Source: G963662675 sp963676845
GTDB taxonomy: Bacteria > Bacteroidota > Bacteroidia > Bacteroidales > Prolixibacteraceae
Direction: 5' to 3'
NCBI GenBank assembly: GCA_963676845.2
Contig: CAXXKK010000008.1
Coordinates: forward strand, 36,875 to 100,874
Length of the DNA stretch: 64,000 nt
In this document: in pieces, positions 17,946 through 27,139 of the stretch
How positions within the stretch are numbered: the first letter of the stretch is position 1
How the letters are laid out: each line of letters starts with the position of its first letter
Translations under genes and position numbers: made by a program
The notes under the pieces: generated by a model
What the model saw: the letters and a program-made list of their open reading frames with translations, nothing else
The model's database searches: none
Told to the model about the DNA's origin: nothing

Positions 17946-18809
17946 ATGCAAAAAGATTCCAAGAATAAAAAGATTTTTAATAAGCTAAAAAACCGTTATC
18001 GGCTTATTATTTATAATGATTCGACCTTTCAAACGGTTTGGAGCACAAAGCTTACAAGGATAAATGTTTTTGTAATTGGTGGTCTGGGTAGTCTTTTTTT
18101 AATCTTTTTGACGGTTATCCTTATTGCATATACTCCATTACGGGAGTTCATTCCTGGTTATCCTTCCGGAGACGTACGAAGAATGATTGTTGATAATGCC
18201 GTGTTGGTAGATTCTTTGGAAGAACAAATTACATTGAGGGATGATTATTTCGATAAAATAAAATCTTTAATTGAAGGAGAAATCCCTGTAGATACAGAGC
18301 TTGAAGCAGAAACATTATCTACTTATTCTACGGTTTCATTCCAAACGTATAATCACGATTCTCTATTTAGTCAGAATTTGTTGGAAGAGCAGGTTAACCT
18401 GTCCTTGCAACAAGGAGATAATGTTGAGGTGAATCTTTCCAATATTCATTTTTTTACACCTTTGGAAGGTCTTGTATCTGAGAGTTTTGATTCAAGTATT
18501 GATCACTATGCTGTAGATATTGTTGGCTTGTCGAATTCCCGAATCTCATCTGTACTTGATGGAACCGTAATATTCTCGGAATGGACTGTAAATACCGGAT
18601 ATGCGATGTACATTCAACATGCAAATAACCTGATATCAGTATATAAACACAACTCAGAACTCTTAAAGAAGGTTGGTGACCATGTTGAGGCAGGTGAAGC
18701 TATTGCTTTCATGGGAAATACCGGGGAATTAACTACCGGACCACACTTGCATTTTGAACTTTGGTACAAAGGATCGCCACTGGATCCGGAACAATATATT
18801 GATTTTTAA
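17946..18809 (+). CDS. M23-family metallopeptidase, membrane-anchored
   Basis: This 287-residue protein has a cytoplasmic tail of about 30 residues, one transmembrane helix (about 39-61), a linker, and a C-terminal LytM/M23 domain. Zinc ligands are seen in DHYAVDIV (HxxxD) and GPHLHFELW (HxH). The protein either cuts peptidoglycan cross-links or regulates amidases. It is followed 9 bp later by dxr and then rseP, an arrangement common in Bacteroidota. Confidence 0.9.
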   Translation: MQKDSKNKKIFNKLKNRYRLIIYNDSTFQTVWSTKLTRINVFVIGGLGSLFLIFLTVILIAYTPLREFIPGYPSGDVRRMIVDNAVLVDSLEEQITLRDDYFDKIKSLIEGEIPVDTELEAETLSTYSTVSFQTYNHDSLFSQNLLEEQVNLSLQQGDNVEVNLSNIHFFTPLEGLVSESFDSSIDHYAVDIVGLSNSRISSVLDGTVIFSEWTVNTGYAMYIQHANNLISVYKHNSELLKKVGDHVEAGEAIAFMGNTGELTTGPHLHFELWYKGSPLDPEQYIDF

Positions 18810-18818
18810 TTACCCTGA

Positions 18819-19994
18819 ATGAAGAAAAACATCGCTATTCTTGGATCTACCGGATCAATTGGTACACAAACTCTTGAAGTTATCGATCAAAACCCTGATC
18901 ATTTTGAAGTGGAAGTGCTTACAGCCAATAATAATGTGGATCTCCTTATTGAACAAGCAAAGAAATATCAACCCAATACAGTAGTTATTGCCAATAAATG
19001 TAGGTACGAGACAGTAAAAGAGGCACTAAAGGATGAACCAATAAAGGTTTTTGCAGGGAAAGAAGCATTGGAGCAAATTGTTGTGCATGAGGATATTGAT
19101 GTCGTAGTGACTGCCATGGTTGGTTATTCCGGACTAATACCTACACTGAATGCCGTAAAAGCTGGCAAGAATATTGCATTAGCAAATAAAGAAACTTTGG
19201 TTGTTGCCGGGGAAATAATTACTCAGGAAGCAATAAAAAATAAGGTGAGTATCTATCCGGTTGATTCCGAACATTCTGCCATCTTTCAATGTTTGGCAGG
19301 TGAGTATATGAATGAAATTGAAAAGATTTACCTGACGGCTTCAGGTGGCCCTTTTCGGGGATTTAATTACAATCAGCTAGAGGAGGTGACCCGGGATGAT
19401 GCTTTGAAACATCCTAACTGGGATATGGGCTCAAAAATAACCATTGATTCTGCAAGTATGATGAATAAAGGTTTTGAGGTTATTGAGGCAAAATGGCTTT
19501 TTGATTTGCAGCCCGAACAAATTGATGTGATTGTACATCCTCAAAGTATTGTTCACTCGATTGTTCAGTTTTGTGATGGATCGATGAAAGCACAGATGGG
19601 ATTGCCAGATATGAAGTTGCCTATTCAATATGCTCTGAATTTTCCGGAAAGGTTACCTTCAACTTTCGATCGTTTTAATTTCTTGGATTATCCAAAACTA
19701 ACTTTCGAACAGGCTGATACAAAAATTTTTCGTAACCTTGCACTTGCTTTTGAAGCCTTAAATCAAGGAGGAAATATGCCTTGCATATTAAATGCAGCTA
19801 ACGAAGTTGTTGTCCAGGCATTTTTAGATGAAAAAATTCGTTTTGTTGATATGCCTGACATTATTGAGGAAAGTATGCAAAAAGTGAAATTCGTTTCTCA
19901 CCCGGTTCTGGATGATTATATTCAAACCGATAAGGAAACAAGATTGTTAACTGATTCGTTGGTCAAAGAATTTGAATTAAAAAAGACATTATAA
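18819..19994 (+). CDS. dxr: 1-deoxy-D-xylulose 5-phosphate reductoisomerase
   Basis: This 391-residue enzyme makes 2-C-methyl-D-erythritol 4-phosphate from DXP with NADPH, the first committed step of the MEP isoprenoid pathway. Visible motifs are the NADPH loop GSTGSIGTQ (about 8-16), ANKETLV, PVDSEHSAIFQ, the flexible-loop region TIDSASMMNKGFEVIEA and HPQSIVHS. Length is standard. Its position between the M23 gene and rseP (4-bp gap) indicates one envelope/isoprenoid operon. Confidence 0.96.
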   Translation: MKKNIAILGSTGSIGTQTLEVIDQNPDHFEVEVLTANNNVDLLIEQAKKYQPNTVVIANKCRYETVKEALKDEPIKVFAGKEALEQIVVHEDIDVVVTAMVGYSGLIPTLNAVKAGKNIALANKETLVVAGEIITQEAIKNKVSIYPVDSEHSAIFQCLAGEYMNEIEKIYLTASGGPFRGFNYNQLEEVTRDDALKHPNWDMGSKITIDSASMMNKGFEVIEAKWLFDLQPEQIDVIVHPQSIVHSIVQFCDGSMKAQMGLPDMKLPIQYALNFPERLPSTFDRFNFLDYPKLTFEQADTKIFRNLALAFEALNQGGNMPCILNAANEVVVQAFLDEKIRFVDMPDIIEESMQKVKFVSHPVLDDYIQTDKETRLLTDSLVKEFELKKTL

Positions 19995-19998
19995 AGAA

Positions 19999-21336
19999 AT
20001 GGAAGAAATACTAATCAAAGCTGCCCAGTTAATTTTGAGTTTATCGATACTGGTGATTTTGCATGAATTTGGGCACTTTGCTTTTGCTCGATTATTTAAA
20101 ACCCGCGTTGAAAAATTTTATCTTTTTTTCGATCCTTGGTTTTCTCTTTTTAAAACAAAAAAAGGAGATACCGAATATGGGATTGGCTGGTTACCATTGG
20201 GTGGATATGTGAAGATCTCGGGAATGATTGATGAATCCATGGACAAAGAGGCAATGAAACAGCCTCCACAACCTTATGAATTCCGTTCCAAAAAACCATA
20301 TCAACGATTGTTAATAATGATTGGTGGTGTTTTGATGAACTTCATTCTTGCTTTCATTATTTACATTGGAGTGCTTTATACCTGGGGGACGCAGTATTTG
20401 CCTAACGATAGCCTGAAATATGGAATTGAAGCTTATGAGGCAGGTGAACAGATTGGATTAAAAGATGGGGATAAGATTATCTCTGTTGACGGTCAGGAAG
20501 TAGAAGATTTCGATAAAATTATTTCAACAGTTTTGCTTGAAAAAGCACGAAGCATAGAGGTCTTAAGAGATGGCAAAACAATTGATCTACCAATTACAGA
20601 CGAAGATCTTGCCGTTCTTATAAAAAGTAGCAGTGCAGTAATTGATTACAGAAAGCTTTTTGATTTTGAGGTTGGCAGATTGGTTAATGGATCTCCGGCA
20701 GAAGAAGCTGGTCTTATGAAAGGCGATGTTTTCCTTGCTATTGATGGAAATACTTTTGAATTCTATGATGAATTTTCAAGCTATCTGCAATCGCACAAGA
20801 GTCAGGAAATAGATCTTACATTGTTGCGAGACGGACAGGAAATGGATATTCCGGTTACAGTAAGCGAAGAAGGTACTTTAGGGTTTTACCCAACTTTTCG
20901 TGAAGGTGCAACAGATTTCCTAAAGCTTGAAACAACAAAATATAGTCTTCTTGAGTCAGTCCCTGCTGGTTTTGAGCTAGGTGTTTCAACGATAAGTGAT
21001 TATTTAAAACAATTTAAGTTGATTTTTACACCACAAACAAAGGCGTATGAGTCTCTGGGTGGATTTATTTCAATCGGAAATATTTTCCCGGGAGCATGGA
21101 ATTGGTATTCTTTTTGGAGGCTTACTGCATTCTTATCAATTATACTTGGAGTAATGAATCTTCTTCCAATACCAGCTTTGGATGGTGGCCATGTCATATT
21201 TCTACTATTTGAGATGGTTTCTGGGAGAAAGCCCGGAGAAAAATTTCTTGAATATGCACAGATGGTTGGTATGATTATTTTATTAGCTTTAGTGCTCTTT
21301 GCGAATGCAAATGATATTATAAAACTCTTTAATTAG
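19999..21336 (+). CDS. rseP: RseP-type site-2 protease (M50)
   Basis: This 445-residue intramembrane zinc protease has HEFGH at residues 22-26, two PDZ-like regions (about 140-200 and 220-300), and the third ligand motif LPIPALDGGHV near the C-terminus. The family clips anti-sigma factors or signal-peptide remnants inside the membrane. No partner anti-sigma can be assigned, though a sigma/anti-sigma pair lies at 51.1-52.6 kb. It overlaps nothing and follows dxr by 4 bp. Confidence 0.93.
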   Translation: MEEILIKAAQLILSLSILVILHEFGHFAFARLFKTRVEKFYLFFDPWFSLFKTKKGDTEYGIGWLPLGGYVKISGMIDESMDKEAMKQPPQPYEFRSKKPYQRLLIMIGGVLMNFILAFIIYIGVLYTWGTQYLPNDSLKYGIEAYEAGEQIGLKDGDKIISVDGQEVEDFDKIISTVLLEKARSIEVLRDGKTIDLPITDEDLAVLIKSSSAVIDYRKLFDFEVGRLVNGSPAEEAGLMKGDVFLAIDGNTFEFYDEFSSYLQSHKSQEIDLTLLRDGQEMDIPVTVSEEGTLGFYPTFREGATDFLKLETTKYSLLESVPAGFELGVSTISDYLKQFKLIFTPQTKAYESLGGFISIGNIFPGAWNWYSFWRLTAFLSIILGVMNLLPIPALDGGHVIFLLFEMVSGRKPGEKFLEYAQMVGMIILLALVLFANANDIIKLFN

Positions 21337-21386
21337 AAACGTATTAAAAAATTCCTATTTTTGCACAAATCATAAAACTAAAAACT

Positions 21387-21590
21387 ATGTATTTACCAAT
21401 TATTGCCGGAATGTTCGGCCCGCAGGAAATCATCATCATACTTGTTATTGTTCTGTTGTTATTTGGTGGTCGTAAAATACCTGAACTAATGAAAGGTCTT
21501 GGGAAAGGGATGAAAGAATTCAAAAAAGCAACGGCCGAAGATGAAGATGACGAAAAATCAACAAAAGAGAAAGACAAAATCTCAGAATAA
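21387..21590 (+). CDS. tatA: Twin-arginine translocase subunit TatA/E
   Basis: This 67-residue protein has a short N-terminal membrane helix (about 13-29), the hinge FGGRKIPEL, an amphipathic helix (MKGLGKGMKEFKKA) and an acidic/Lys tail, the complete TatA plan. It forms the pore that passes folded Tat substrates such as the RR-signal protein at 11155-11385. A -7-like element TATTTTTG sits at 21356-21363, so it may have its own promoter. tatC is not in the window. Confidence 0.93.
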   Translation: MYLPIIAGMFGPQEIIIILVIVLLLFGGRKIPELMKGLGKGMKEFKKATAEDEDDEKSTKEKDKISE

Positions 21591-21602
21591 ACATTCATAA
21601 GG

Positions 21603-21633
21603 AATCCCGCTTTTTTCGAGTGGGATTTTTTAT
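21603..21633 (+). terminator. Terminator after tatA
   Basis: A stem AATCCC / GGGATT, extended beyond one mismatch, is followed by a T6 run just after the tatA stop codon. Confidence 0.75.
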
Positions 21634-21697
21634 CTACTAAACTTTTAGTTTATACTTCCTTTACTTATCTTTACGTTGAATATTAAATAACTTCATC

Positions 21698-22732
21698 ATG
21701 AAAAGAGCAAATATCCTTATTGTTTTTCTTACTATTTTGACTATTGGCTTTACATCGTGTAACGATGGTGTTAATCTACGTAAAAATGTAACTGGGTCTG
21801 CCGGTGAGGTTATTGTTGTTGTACCAACAACAAAATGGGAAGGTGAAGTTGGTTCTGTCATTCAAGGTGTTTTATCACAGGCACAAATATCTCTACCTCA
21901 GGAAGAACCCATTTTTGATCTTATTGATGTTCCTCCCGTAGCATTTAAAGATATATTCAAAACAAGTCGGAATATTATAAAAGTTGATATTGCATCAACC
22001 ATTGATTCTGCTCAGGTTGTTTTTAGGGAAGATGTGTATGCATGGCCACAAGCCTATGTGGAGGTTAAAGCAAAGAATGACGCTGAACTTATTGATGTAT
22101 TCAATGAAAATTCCGATCAAATTACAGCCTTTTTACTTCGTGCCGAACGTAATCGCTTGATATATAACTACGACAAGTACTACGATAAAGCAATCAGAAA
22201 TATCGTTAAAGATCAATTTGATGTTAATATCAGCGTTCCTCCCGGATTTGTTACCGTTGAGCAAACAGATAATTTTGCATGGTTCCGTTATGATACACCA
22301 AGAATTACGCAAGGCCTTTCAATTTTTACATTTCCGTATACATCAGAAGAAATGTTTACTTCGGAATACTTGCTTCAAGTAAGGGATTCATTATATAAAG
22401 AATATACTGAAGGAGAAATGCCGGGAAGTTACGTTACAACCGAGCATTTACTAGAACCTGTTTTCAATACATTCCGTTTTAAAAATAATTATGCCACAGA
22501 AATTCGTGGTTTATGGAAAATGGAAAACGATTTTATGGGAGGACCTTTCATAAATGTAGCTGTACTTGATTTGTCAAAGCAGCGCATAATTATGCTTGAT
22601 GGATTTGTTTATGCCCCTCAAAGCGATAAAAGGGACTTCCTACGTCAGGTTGAGGCAATGATCAAATCAATAGAATTGCCAGATCAGGCTGAAAATGATA
22701 AGATTAACAGCGAGATAAATATGGGGAATTAG
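21698..22732 (+). CDS. DUF4837 family lipoprotein
   Basis: This 344-residue protein has a lipoprotein signal (hydrophobic 5-17, lipobox FTSC with Cys at about 20). The mature part starts RKNVTGSAGEVIVVVPTTKW, the typical opening of DUF4837, and contains the family blocks RDSLYKEYTEGEMPGSYVTT and EIRGLWKMENDFMGGPF. Members occur only in Bacteroidota and have no known function. Placed after tatA and ended by a bidirectional terminator. Confidence 0.85.
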   Translation: MKRANILIVFLTILTIGFTSCNDGVNLRKNVTGSAGEVIVVVPTTKWEGEVGSVIQGVLSQAQISLPQEEPIFDLIDVPPVAFKDIFKTSRNIIKVDIASTIDSAQVVFREDVYAWPQAYVEVKAKNDAELIDVFNENSDQITAFLLRAERNRLIYNYDKYYDKAIRNIVKDQFDVNISVPPGFVTVEQTDNFAWFRYDTPRITQGLSIFTFPYTSEEMFTSEYLLQVRDSLYKEYTEGEMPGSYVTTEHLLEPVFNTFRFKNNYATEIRGLWKMENDFMGGPFINVAVLDLSKQRIIMLDGFVYAPQSDKRDFLRQVEAMIKSIELPDQAENDKINSEINMGN

Positions 22733-22789
22733 TTGCAGTATCTAAGTTTCTAATTTCAAGTTCAAAAAATATATTTGTAAGAATTAAAG

Positions 22790-22821
22790 AACCCGACCGA
22801 AGAATGGTCGGGTTTTGTTTT
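22790..22821. terminator. Bidirectional terminator
   Basis: A 9-bp stem (AACCCGACC / GGTCGGGTT) lies between two convergent genes and is followed by TTTTGTTTTT on the plus strand. On the minus strand it overlaps the region just after the stop codon of the 917-residue gene. Confidence 0.8.
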
Positions 22822-25574
22822 TATTGTGCCTGAATCTTGTAGCTTATAACAGACTCATCCTCATTACCTGAAAACAGGTAAATAAAATCACGGGCAGAAT
22901 TCATATATCCCAACTCGAAGAGCTTGTTTCCTTTTACCGGAAATCCGTTGTATAATGTTCCGTTCGGATTTACAAGATAGATCTGTTCATCATCATCGGA
23001 AACTAAAATTACTTTAGAGTTGTCAGAAGTTGAATAAACTTGAGGACATGCAGATATATTATCATCTGTTTCCAGCTCAAATAGCTTTCTTCCATTATAT
23101 GTAAAAGCGTACAGCATATCTTCATCAGCAATGATTAGTTCTGTTTTTCCATCGGAGTTTATGTCTTCGGCATTAAAATAATGAGAGGAGCTATATTTGC
23201 CAAGATCCAGGGATTCTACCGTTCCATCCAGTTTGTAAAGTTGCACTTTACCATCAGAGCTTGTTGTTGCAAATGCATCAAACTCTCCTTGATACAAATA
23301 AACTTCATTGCCGGAATTCGAAACATTCGAATTGGTTTCTATTCTTACGTTTCCCTGCCTGTTTAGGATGAAGGTTTTACTTTTGTTAGCTGTTACAATA
23401 AAATCCTTTGAGTCAAGTCTGAAGTGTTTTATTGGCTTTGTAATTGCCTCCTGCGATGCTTCAGAATTCCATCCGGTAACAACTTTGCCAGAACTGTTGT
23501 AAACATGGATTTGTTTGTCTTCGCATGCAATAAAATAGCGATAATTCCTACTGTTATCATAGTCGAATACAGAAACCCCATTTGTTGCAGCAGAGCTTAA
23601 TTGTATTGGAAAATCAGCTACATTCCCGCCATTAATATCAATCAAATAAAGTTGATCTTTTGTATTGAATAGATATTGATATTTCCCATTTCTGTAAGTA
23701 TCGACCTGGTGAATATTTCCAAGAATAGGAGCTGGGAGTTCTATGCTCCAGTTTATTTCACCATTATTATTTAATAGGTATAACTTGTTTTTCTCATCCT
23801 GAAGAATTACTTCATTGGTTGATGTATGTGTGTGGTTTTTCACGATCTTTGGACCTGCAATTATATCTGCGTCCAGTTTGGTTTGCCAAACGAGTTGAGG
23901 TTTTATTTCTTTTACAGGATTGTATTTCAGAAAAACAGTGTTTTGGATTTCTTCTTGTTGAGATGAAACTTGCCATCCCAATCCGTAAAAACGTTGAATA
24001 TTCTTCTCGTGTTCAAGCAGTGAATTTGAGAGATTTTCCTGGAGGTAATAGCTTCCTAATGAAAATGTCTGTGGAATATTAAGGTAAAAATAGATATTGG
24101 AACTTGATGCCATATTCCGATTGAAATCCTGAAAATCATCATCTTTTTGCAACGTTTTTGATGAATCTATTTGCTCAATATATTCTTTTAGTGCCGAAAT
24201 ATTATCTGCAAATACCAGGTAATCGTCATAAAAACACAGGAAATTACAATCAACAGAGGCGAACAGCTTTCCAAAAAGTAATTCTGCTATATTCTTAAAT
24301 GGGAATGTGTAAATGGTATAAGAATTTTCGTTGGGAGTTACGAATGACTGTTCCGTATCTTCTTTGAGTAATTTGTTGGCGTTTGCATACCTGCTAAGGA
24401 TGGATTGAAGTGCTTCAATCGCGTCTTGCCTACTATTTACTTCGGCAATGAAATAACGATTTGCTGTTGGTTGATTTTGTAAAACCTGCCCAAATGCGAG
24501 GGCAAAACTCTTTCCTGCAATGCTTTCAAATACATCTTTAAACGGATCTTTACTATACCTGTCTAGTTGAGTCAGCTTGGTTTCGCGGTTGTAATAGGTT
24601 CCCTGTTTTTTAAGATATTCTTCAAAATCGGTTTGGAATAATGAGTAGTCGGATATATTTAGATTTATGAATAAGCTGGTATTTGCAGGAAGCATTTCAT
24701 CCATGTCAGATCGTTGAGCTTCCTGTTTTTTGATAATTGTCAGGTATTTTTCATCCAGATCATTTATTGATGATTGCCCTTCCATAAAAATACCATCTTC
24801 TCTGATTTCAGCGTTTAACTCAGTCCAACTTGCAAAGGAGGATAACAGATCAATTGTACTTCTCCATTTCGATGTGCTTAACTTTCGTACAAATTGATTG
24901 ATCTTTTCGTGATTAATAAAAATATTGAAACTGGAGTTAGTGCTTACTTTGTTATAAACCGTATTAAATTCTTGCTGAGACAACAGGTTTTCTGCTTCAA
25001 TTTGGCGGATTGCCTCTTCAACAAAAAGGACATATTTACTAAAGAGGAAAATGCCATGCTGAGATGCAAAATGGTATTCTTTTTCATTTGCCTGGCAGGA
25101 ATAAACCGTTACTCCGGAATAGTCTTTCTGAGTGATTGTTCCTGCAGCTGCTGAGACACTGCCTGATATTGCAGAGATTAGTTGATCTGACTCAGATTGG
25201 TTTCGCAGGTTGAATGCGAACAGTTCTCCAATATTGTTTTTCCCTTCAGCATTAAAAGCAATTAATACATCTTTATTATCCAGTACTTTTCGGAGTTGAG
25301 CATTTTGTTGGGTGATGCTTCGTATGTTATTCACATCAAGCCAAAATGAGTTCAATTCGGTAATTTGCTTTGCTTCATTAATAATTGGGTTGTTTCCCTC
25401 CATATCCTCCAGAAATTCTCCAAATTCAGGGATTTCAACTACGAGAGGGGTTTTTGTTGGGATGGCAGAAAAGGCCGTATTTTGCTGAAAAGTCTCAGAT
25501 CTCTGTCCCAGAAAATACCAGGCAACACCTACCAACAAGATGAATGCAAATGAAATGGAAATAGATCGACGCAT
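22821..25574 (-). CDS. Large membrane-anchored protein: DUF3352-like part plus PQQ/FG-GAP-like propeller
   Basis: This 917-residue protein has an N-terminal membrane anchor or signal (about 5-22). Residues 30-560 resemble DUF3352-type modules (repeated pattern of FxNLRNQ, VTVYSCQ, FAFGQVL, YYLNIPQ). Residues about 580-917 carry repeated short strands with Asp-rich loops (INSDGKTELIIADEDMLYAF, DDDEQIYLVNPNGTLY), as in PQQ-like or FG-GAP propellers. I infer an extracytoplasmic protein; the fused layout resembles uncharacterised Bacteroidales proteins. It has no close operon partners. Confidence 0.6.
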   Translation of the reverse strand: MRRSISISFAFILLVGVAWYFLGQRSETFQQNTAFSAIPTKTPLVVEIPEFGEFLEDMEGNNPIINEAKQITELNSFWLDVNNIRSITQQNAQLRKVLDNKDVLIAFNAEGKNNIGELFAFNLRNQSESDQLISAISGSVSAAAGTITQKDYSGVTVYSCQANEKEYHFASQHGIFLFSKYVLFVEEAIRQIEAENLLSQQEFNTVYNKVSTNSSFNIFINHEKINQFVRKLSTSKWRSTIDLLSSFASWTELNAEIREDGIFMEGQSSINDLDEKYLTIIKKQEAQRSDMDEMLPANTSLFINLNISDYSLFQTDFEEYLKKQGTYYNRETKLTQLDRYSKDPFKDVFESIAGKSFALAFGQVLQNQPTANRYFIAEVNSRQDAIEALQSILSRYANANKLLKEDTEQSFVTPNENSYTIYTFPFKNIAELLFGKLFASVDCNFLCFYDDYLVFADNISALKEYIEQIDSSKTLQKDDDFQDFNRNMASSSNIYFYLNIPQTFSLGSYYLQENLSNSLLEHEKNIQRFYGLGWQVSSQQEEIQNTVFLKYNPVKEIKPQLVWQTKLDADIIAGPKIVKNHTHTSTNEVILQDEKNKLYLLNNNGEINWSIELPAPILGNIHQVDTYRNGKYQYLFNTKDQLYLIDINGGNVADFPIQLSSAATNGVSVFDYDNSRNYRYFIACEDKQIHVYNSSGKVVTGWNSEASQEAITKPIKHFRLDSKDFIVTANKSKTFILNRQGNVRIETNSNVSNSGNEVYLYQGEFDAFATTSSDGKVQLYKLDGTVESLDLGKYSSSHYFNAEDINSDGKTELIIADEDMLYAFTYNGRKLFELETDDNISACPQVYSTSDNSKVILVSDDDEQIYLVNPNGTLYNGFPVKGNKLFELGYMNSARDFIYLFSGNEDESVISYKIQAQ

Positions 25575-25651
25575 ATTCCTGTCTGTTTTGAACCAAAAAT
25601 AAAGGGATTAATATCTAAATGAAAAGATACTATTTTTATTGTATCCGATAG

Positions 25652-26911
25652 CTAAAATCTGTGTTTAAGCTTAGTCTCTTTTACAATTTTGTATAGTTTG
25701 TCGGAACGTCTTATTTTTTGATCAATCTTAACGGAGAAAAATTCTCCCTTTTTTGTTTCTTCCACAGGTTTTAAATCAACCCGGATCTCTTCGACAACCG
25801 TTTCAACAACTCCGGTAGTAGGACCGGTGATTAATATCTTATCTCCAACTTTGAGCGTACCTGCTTCCATTTTAAACTCGGCGACTTCAATATTTGGGAA
25901 ATAATTCATTCCGCGACCAATGTATATTTTGCGTTCTGTGGCCAGCGAGCCGTAGTTTTTGCTCCATTCGCCCAAACGTTGTCCCATGTAATATCCATCC
26001 CAGAAACCACGGTTGAAGACTGTTGCCAGACGTTCGTTCCAGCCTGCTATTTTTTCATCTGTAAAATTGTTGTCAAAGTAAGCATCAACGGCTTCGCGGT
26101 AGCATTCGCTTACCGTTTTTACATATTCGGCCGAGCGAGCACGTCCTTCAATTTTTAAAACAGAAACCCCGGCATCGAGTAGCTTGTTTAGGAAGTGAAT
26201 CGTTTTTAAATCTTTGGGAGACATGATGTACTCATTGTCAACTTCCAGTTCTGCTCCTGTATCTTTATCTGTAACAATATAGGCTCTTCTGCAAGTTTGC
26301 ATGCATCCGCCCCGATTTGCAGATGAGTTCATTTCGTGCAGACTCAAATAACATTTTCCCGACACGGCCATGCACAAGGCTCCGTGTACAAACATTTCCA
26401 GTTTTACCAGTTCCCCTTTTGGTCCGGTGATATTTTGCTGCTCAATTTGCTTACTGATTTCTGCAACCTTATCGAGTGTCATTTCGCGGGCAAGAACCAC
26501 AACATCTGCGAATTGGGCATAAAATTTAACCGCTTCAATATTGGTAATATTTACCTGGGTTGAAATGTGGACTTCAACACCAATTGAGCGGGCATAAGAA
26601 ATAGCAGAAATATCGCTGGCAATAATGGCAGAAACTCCGGCTTCTTTTACTGCATCAATAACCTGATGAAGCTTCTCAATTTCATCATCAAAAATGATAG
26701 TGTTGACAGTGAGGTAGGTTTTTACTCCGTTGGAATGAGCTTTTTCGGCAATCTCCTTTAAATCTTTTAAAGTAAAATTATTCGACGAACGAGCTCTCAT
26801 GTTTAGCTGTTCAACCCCAAAATAAACCGAACCGGCTCCTCCCTGAATTGCTGCTGCCAATGATTCGTAAGAACCTACAGGAGCCATTATTTCTACATCT
26901 CTTCGTTTCAT
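25652..26911 (-). CDS. U32-family peptidase / tRNA-hydroxylation-type protein
   Basis: This 419-residue protein opens MKRRDVEIMAPVGSYESL and contains the U32 signature EMFVHGALCMAVSGKCYLS and the downstream Cys pair in GGCMQTCRRAY, which in relatives help bind an iron-sulfur cluster. Well-studied members (TrhP/YegQ, UbiU/V) hydroxylate tRNA or quinone precursors. This protein is closest in layout to the TrhP type, with a C-terminal beta-barrel-like tail. The ATG at 26909-26911 was chosen over a TTG 23 codons upstream because the family starts at this motif. Confidence 0.85.
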   Translation of the reverse strand: MKRRDVEIMAPVGSYESLAAAIQGGAGSVYFGVEQLNMRARSSNNFTLKDLKEIAEKAHSNGVKTYLTVNTIIFDDEIEKLHQVIDAVKEAGVSAIIASDISAISYARSIGVEVHISTQVNITNIEAVKFYAQFADVVVLAREMTLDKVAEISKQIEQQNITGPKGELVKLEMFVHGALCMAVSGKCYLSLHEMNSSANRGGCMQTCRRAYIVTDKDTGAELEVDNEYIMSPKDLKTIHFLNKLLDAGVSVLKIEGRARSAEYVKTVSECYREAVDAYFDNNFTDEKIAGWNERLATVFNRGFWDGYYMGQRLGEWSKNYGSLATERKIYIGRGMNYFPNIEVAEFKMEAGTLKVGDKILITGPTTGVVETVVEEIRVDLKPVEETKKGEFFSVKIDQKIRRSDKLYKIVKETKLKHRF

Positions 26912-27139
26912 GCCTTTAAAGTATGGGGCAAAAATACATTTATTTTTGCGATGCGACAATCTGTAAAATTGAGCTGTCAATTGTAATATTTAGCTTCTTA
27001 AAACTGCAATAAGTTATTTTGTATAGAACAATCAAAGAATTTTTTTGTGCTGGAATGTCGTCGATTTATATTCCTGATGAGTTCAATAATTATGTTGATA
27101 TTTCGCATCTTTGATGAAATTATTCCAAAGAATAGGTTA

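Noticed and set aside
27047..27139. Upstream GTG start for the polytopic membrane protein
   Set aside because: The 31 extra residues add no recognisable feature, and the ATG at 27140 opens a typical membrane-protein N-terminus.
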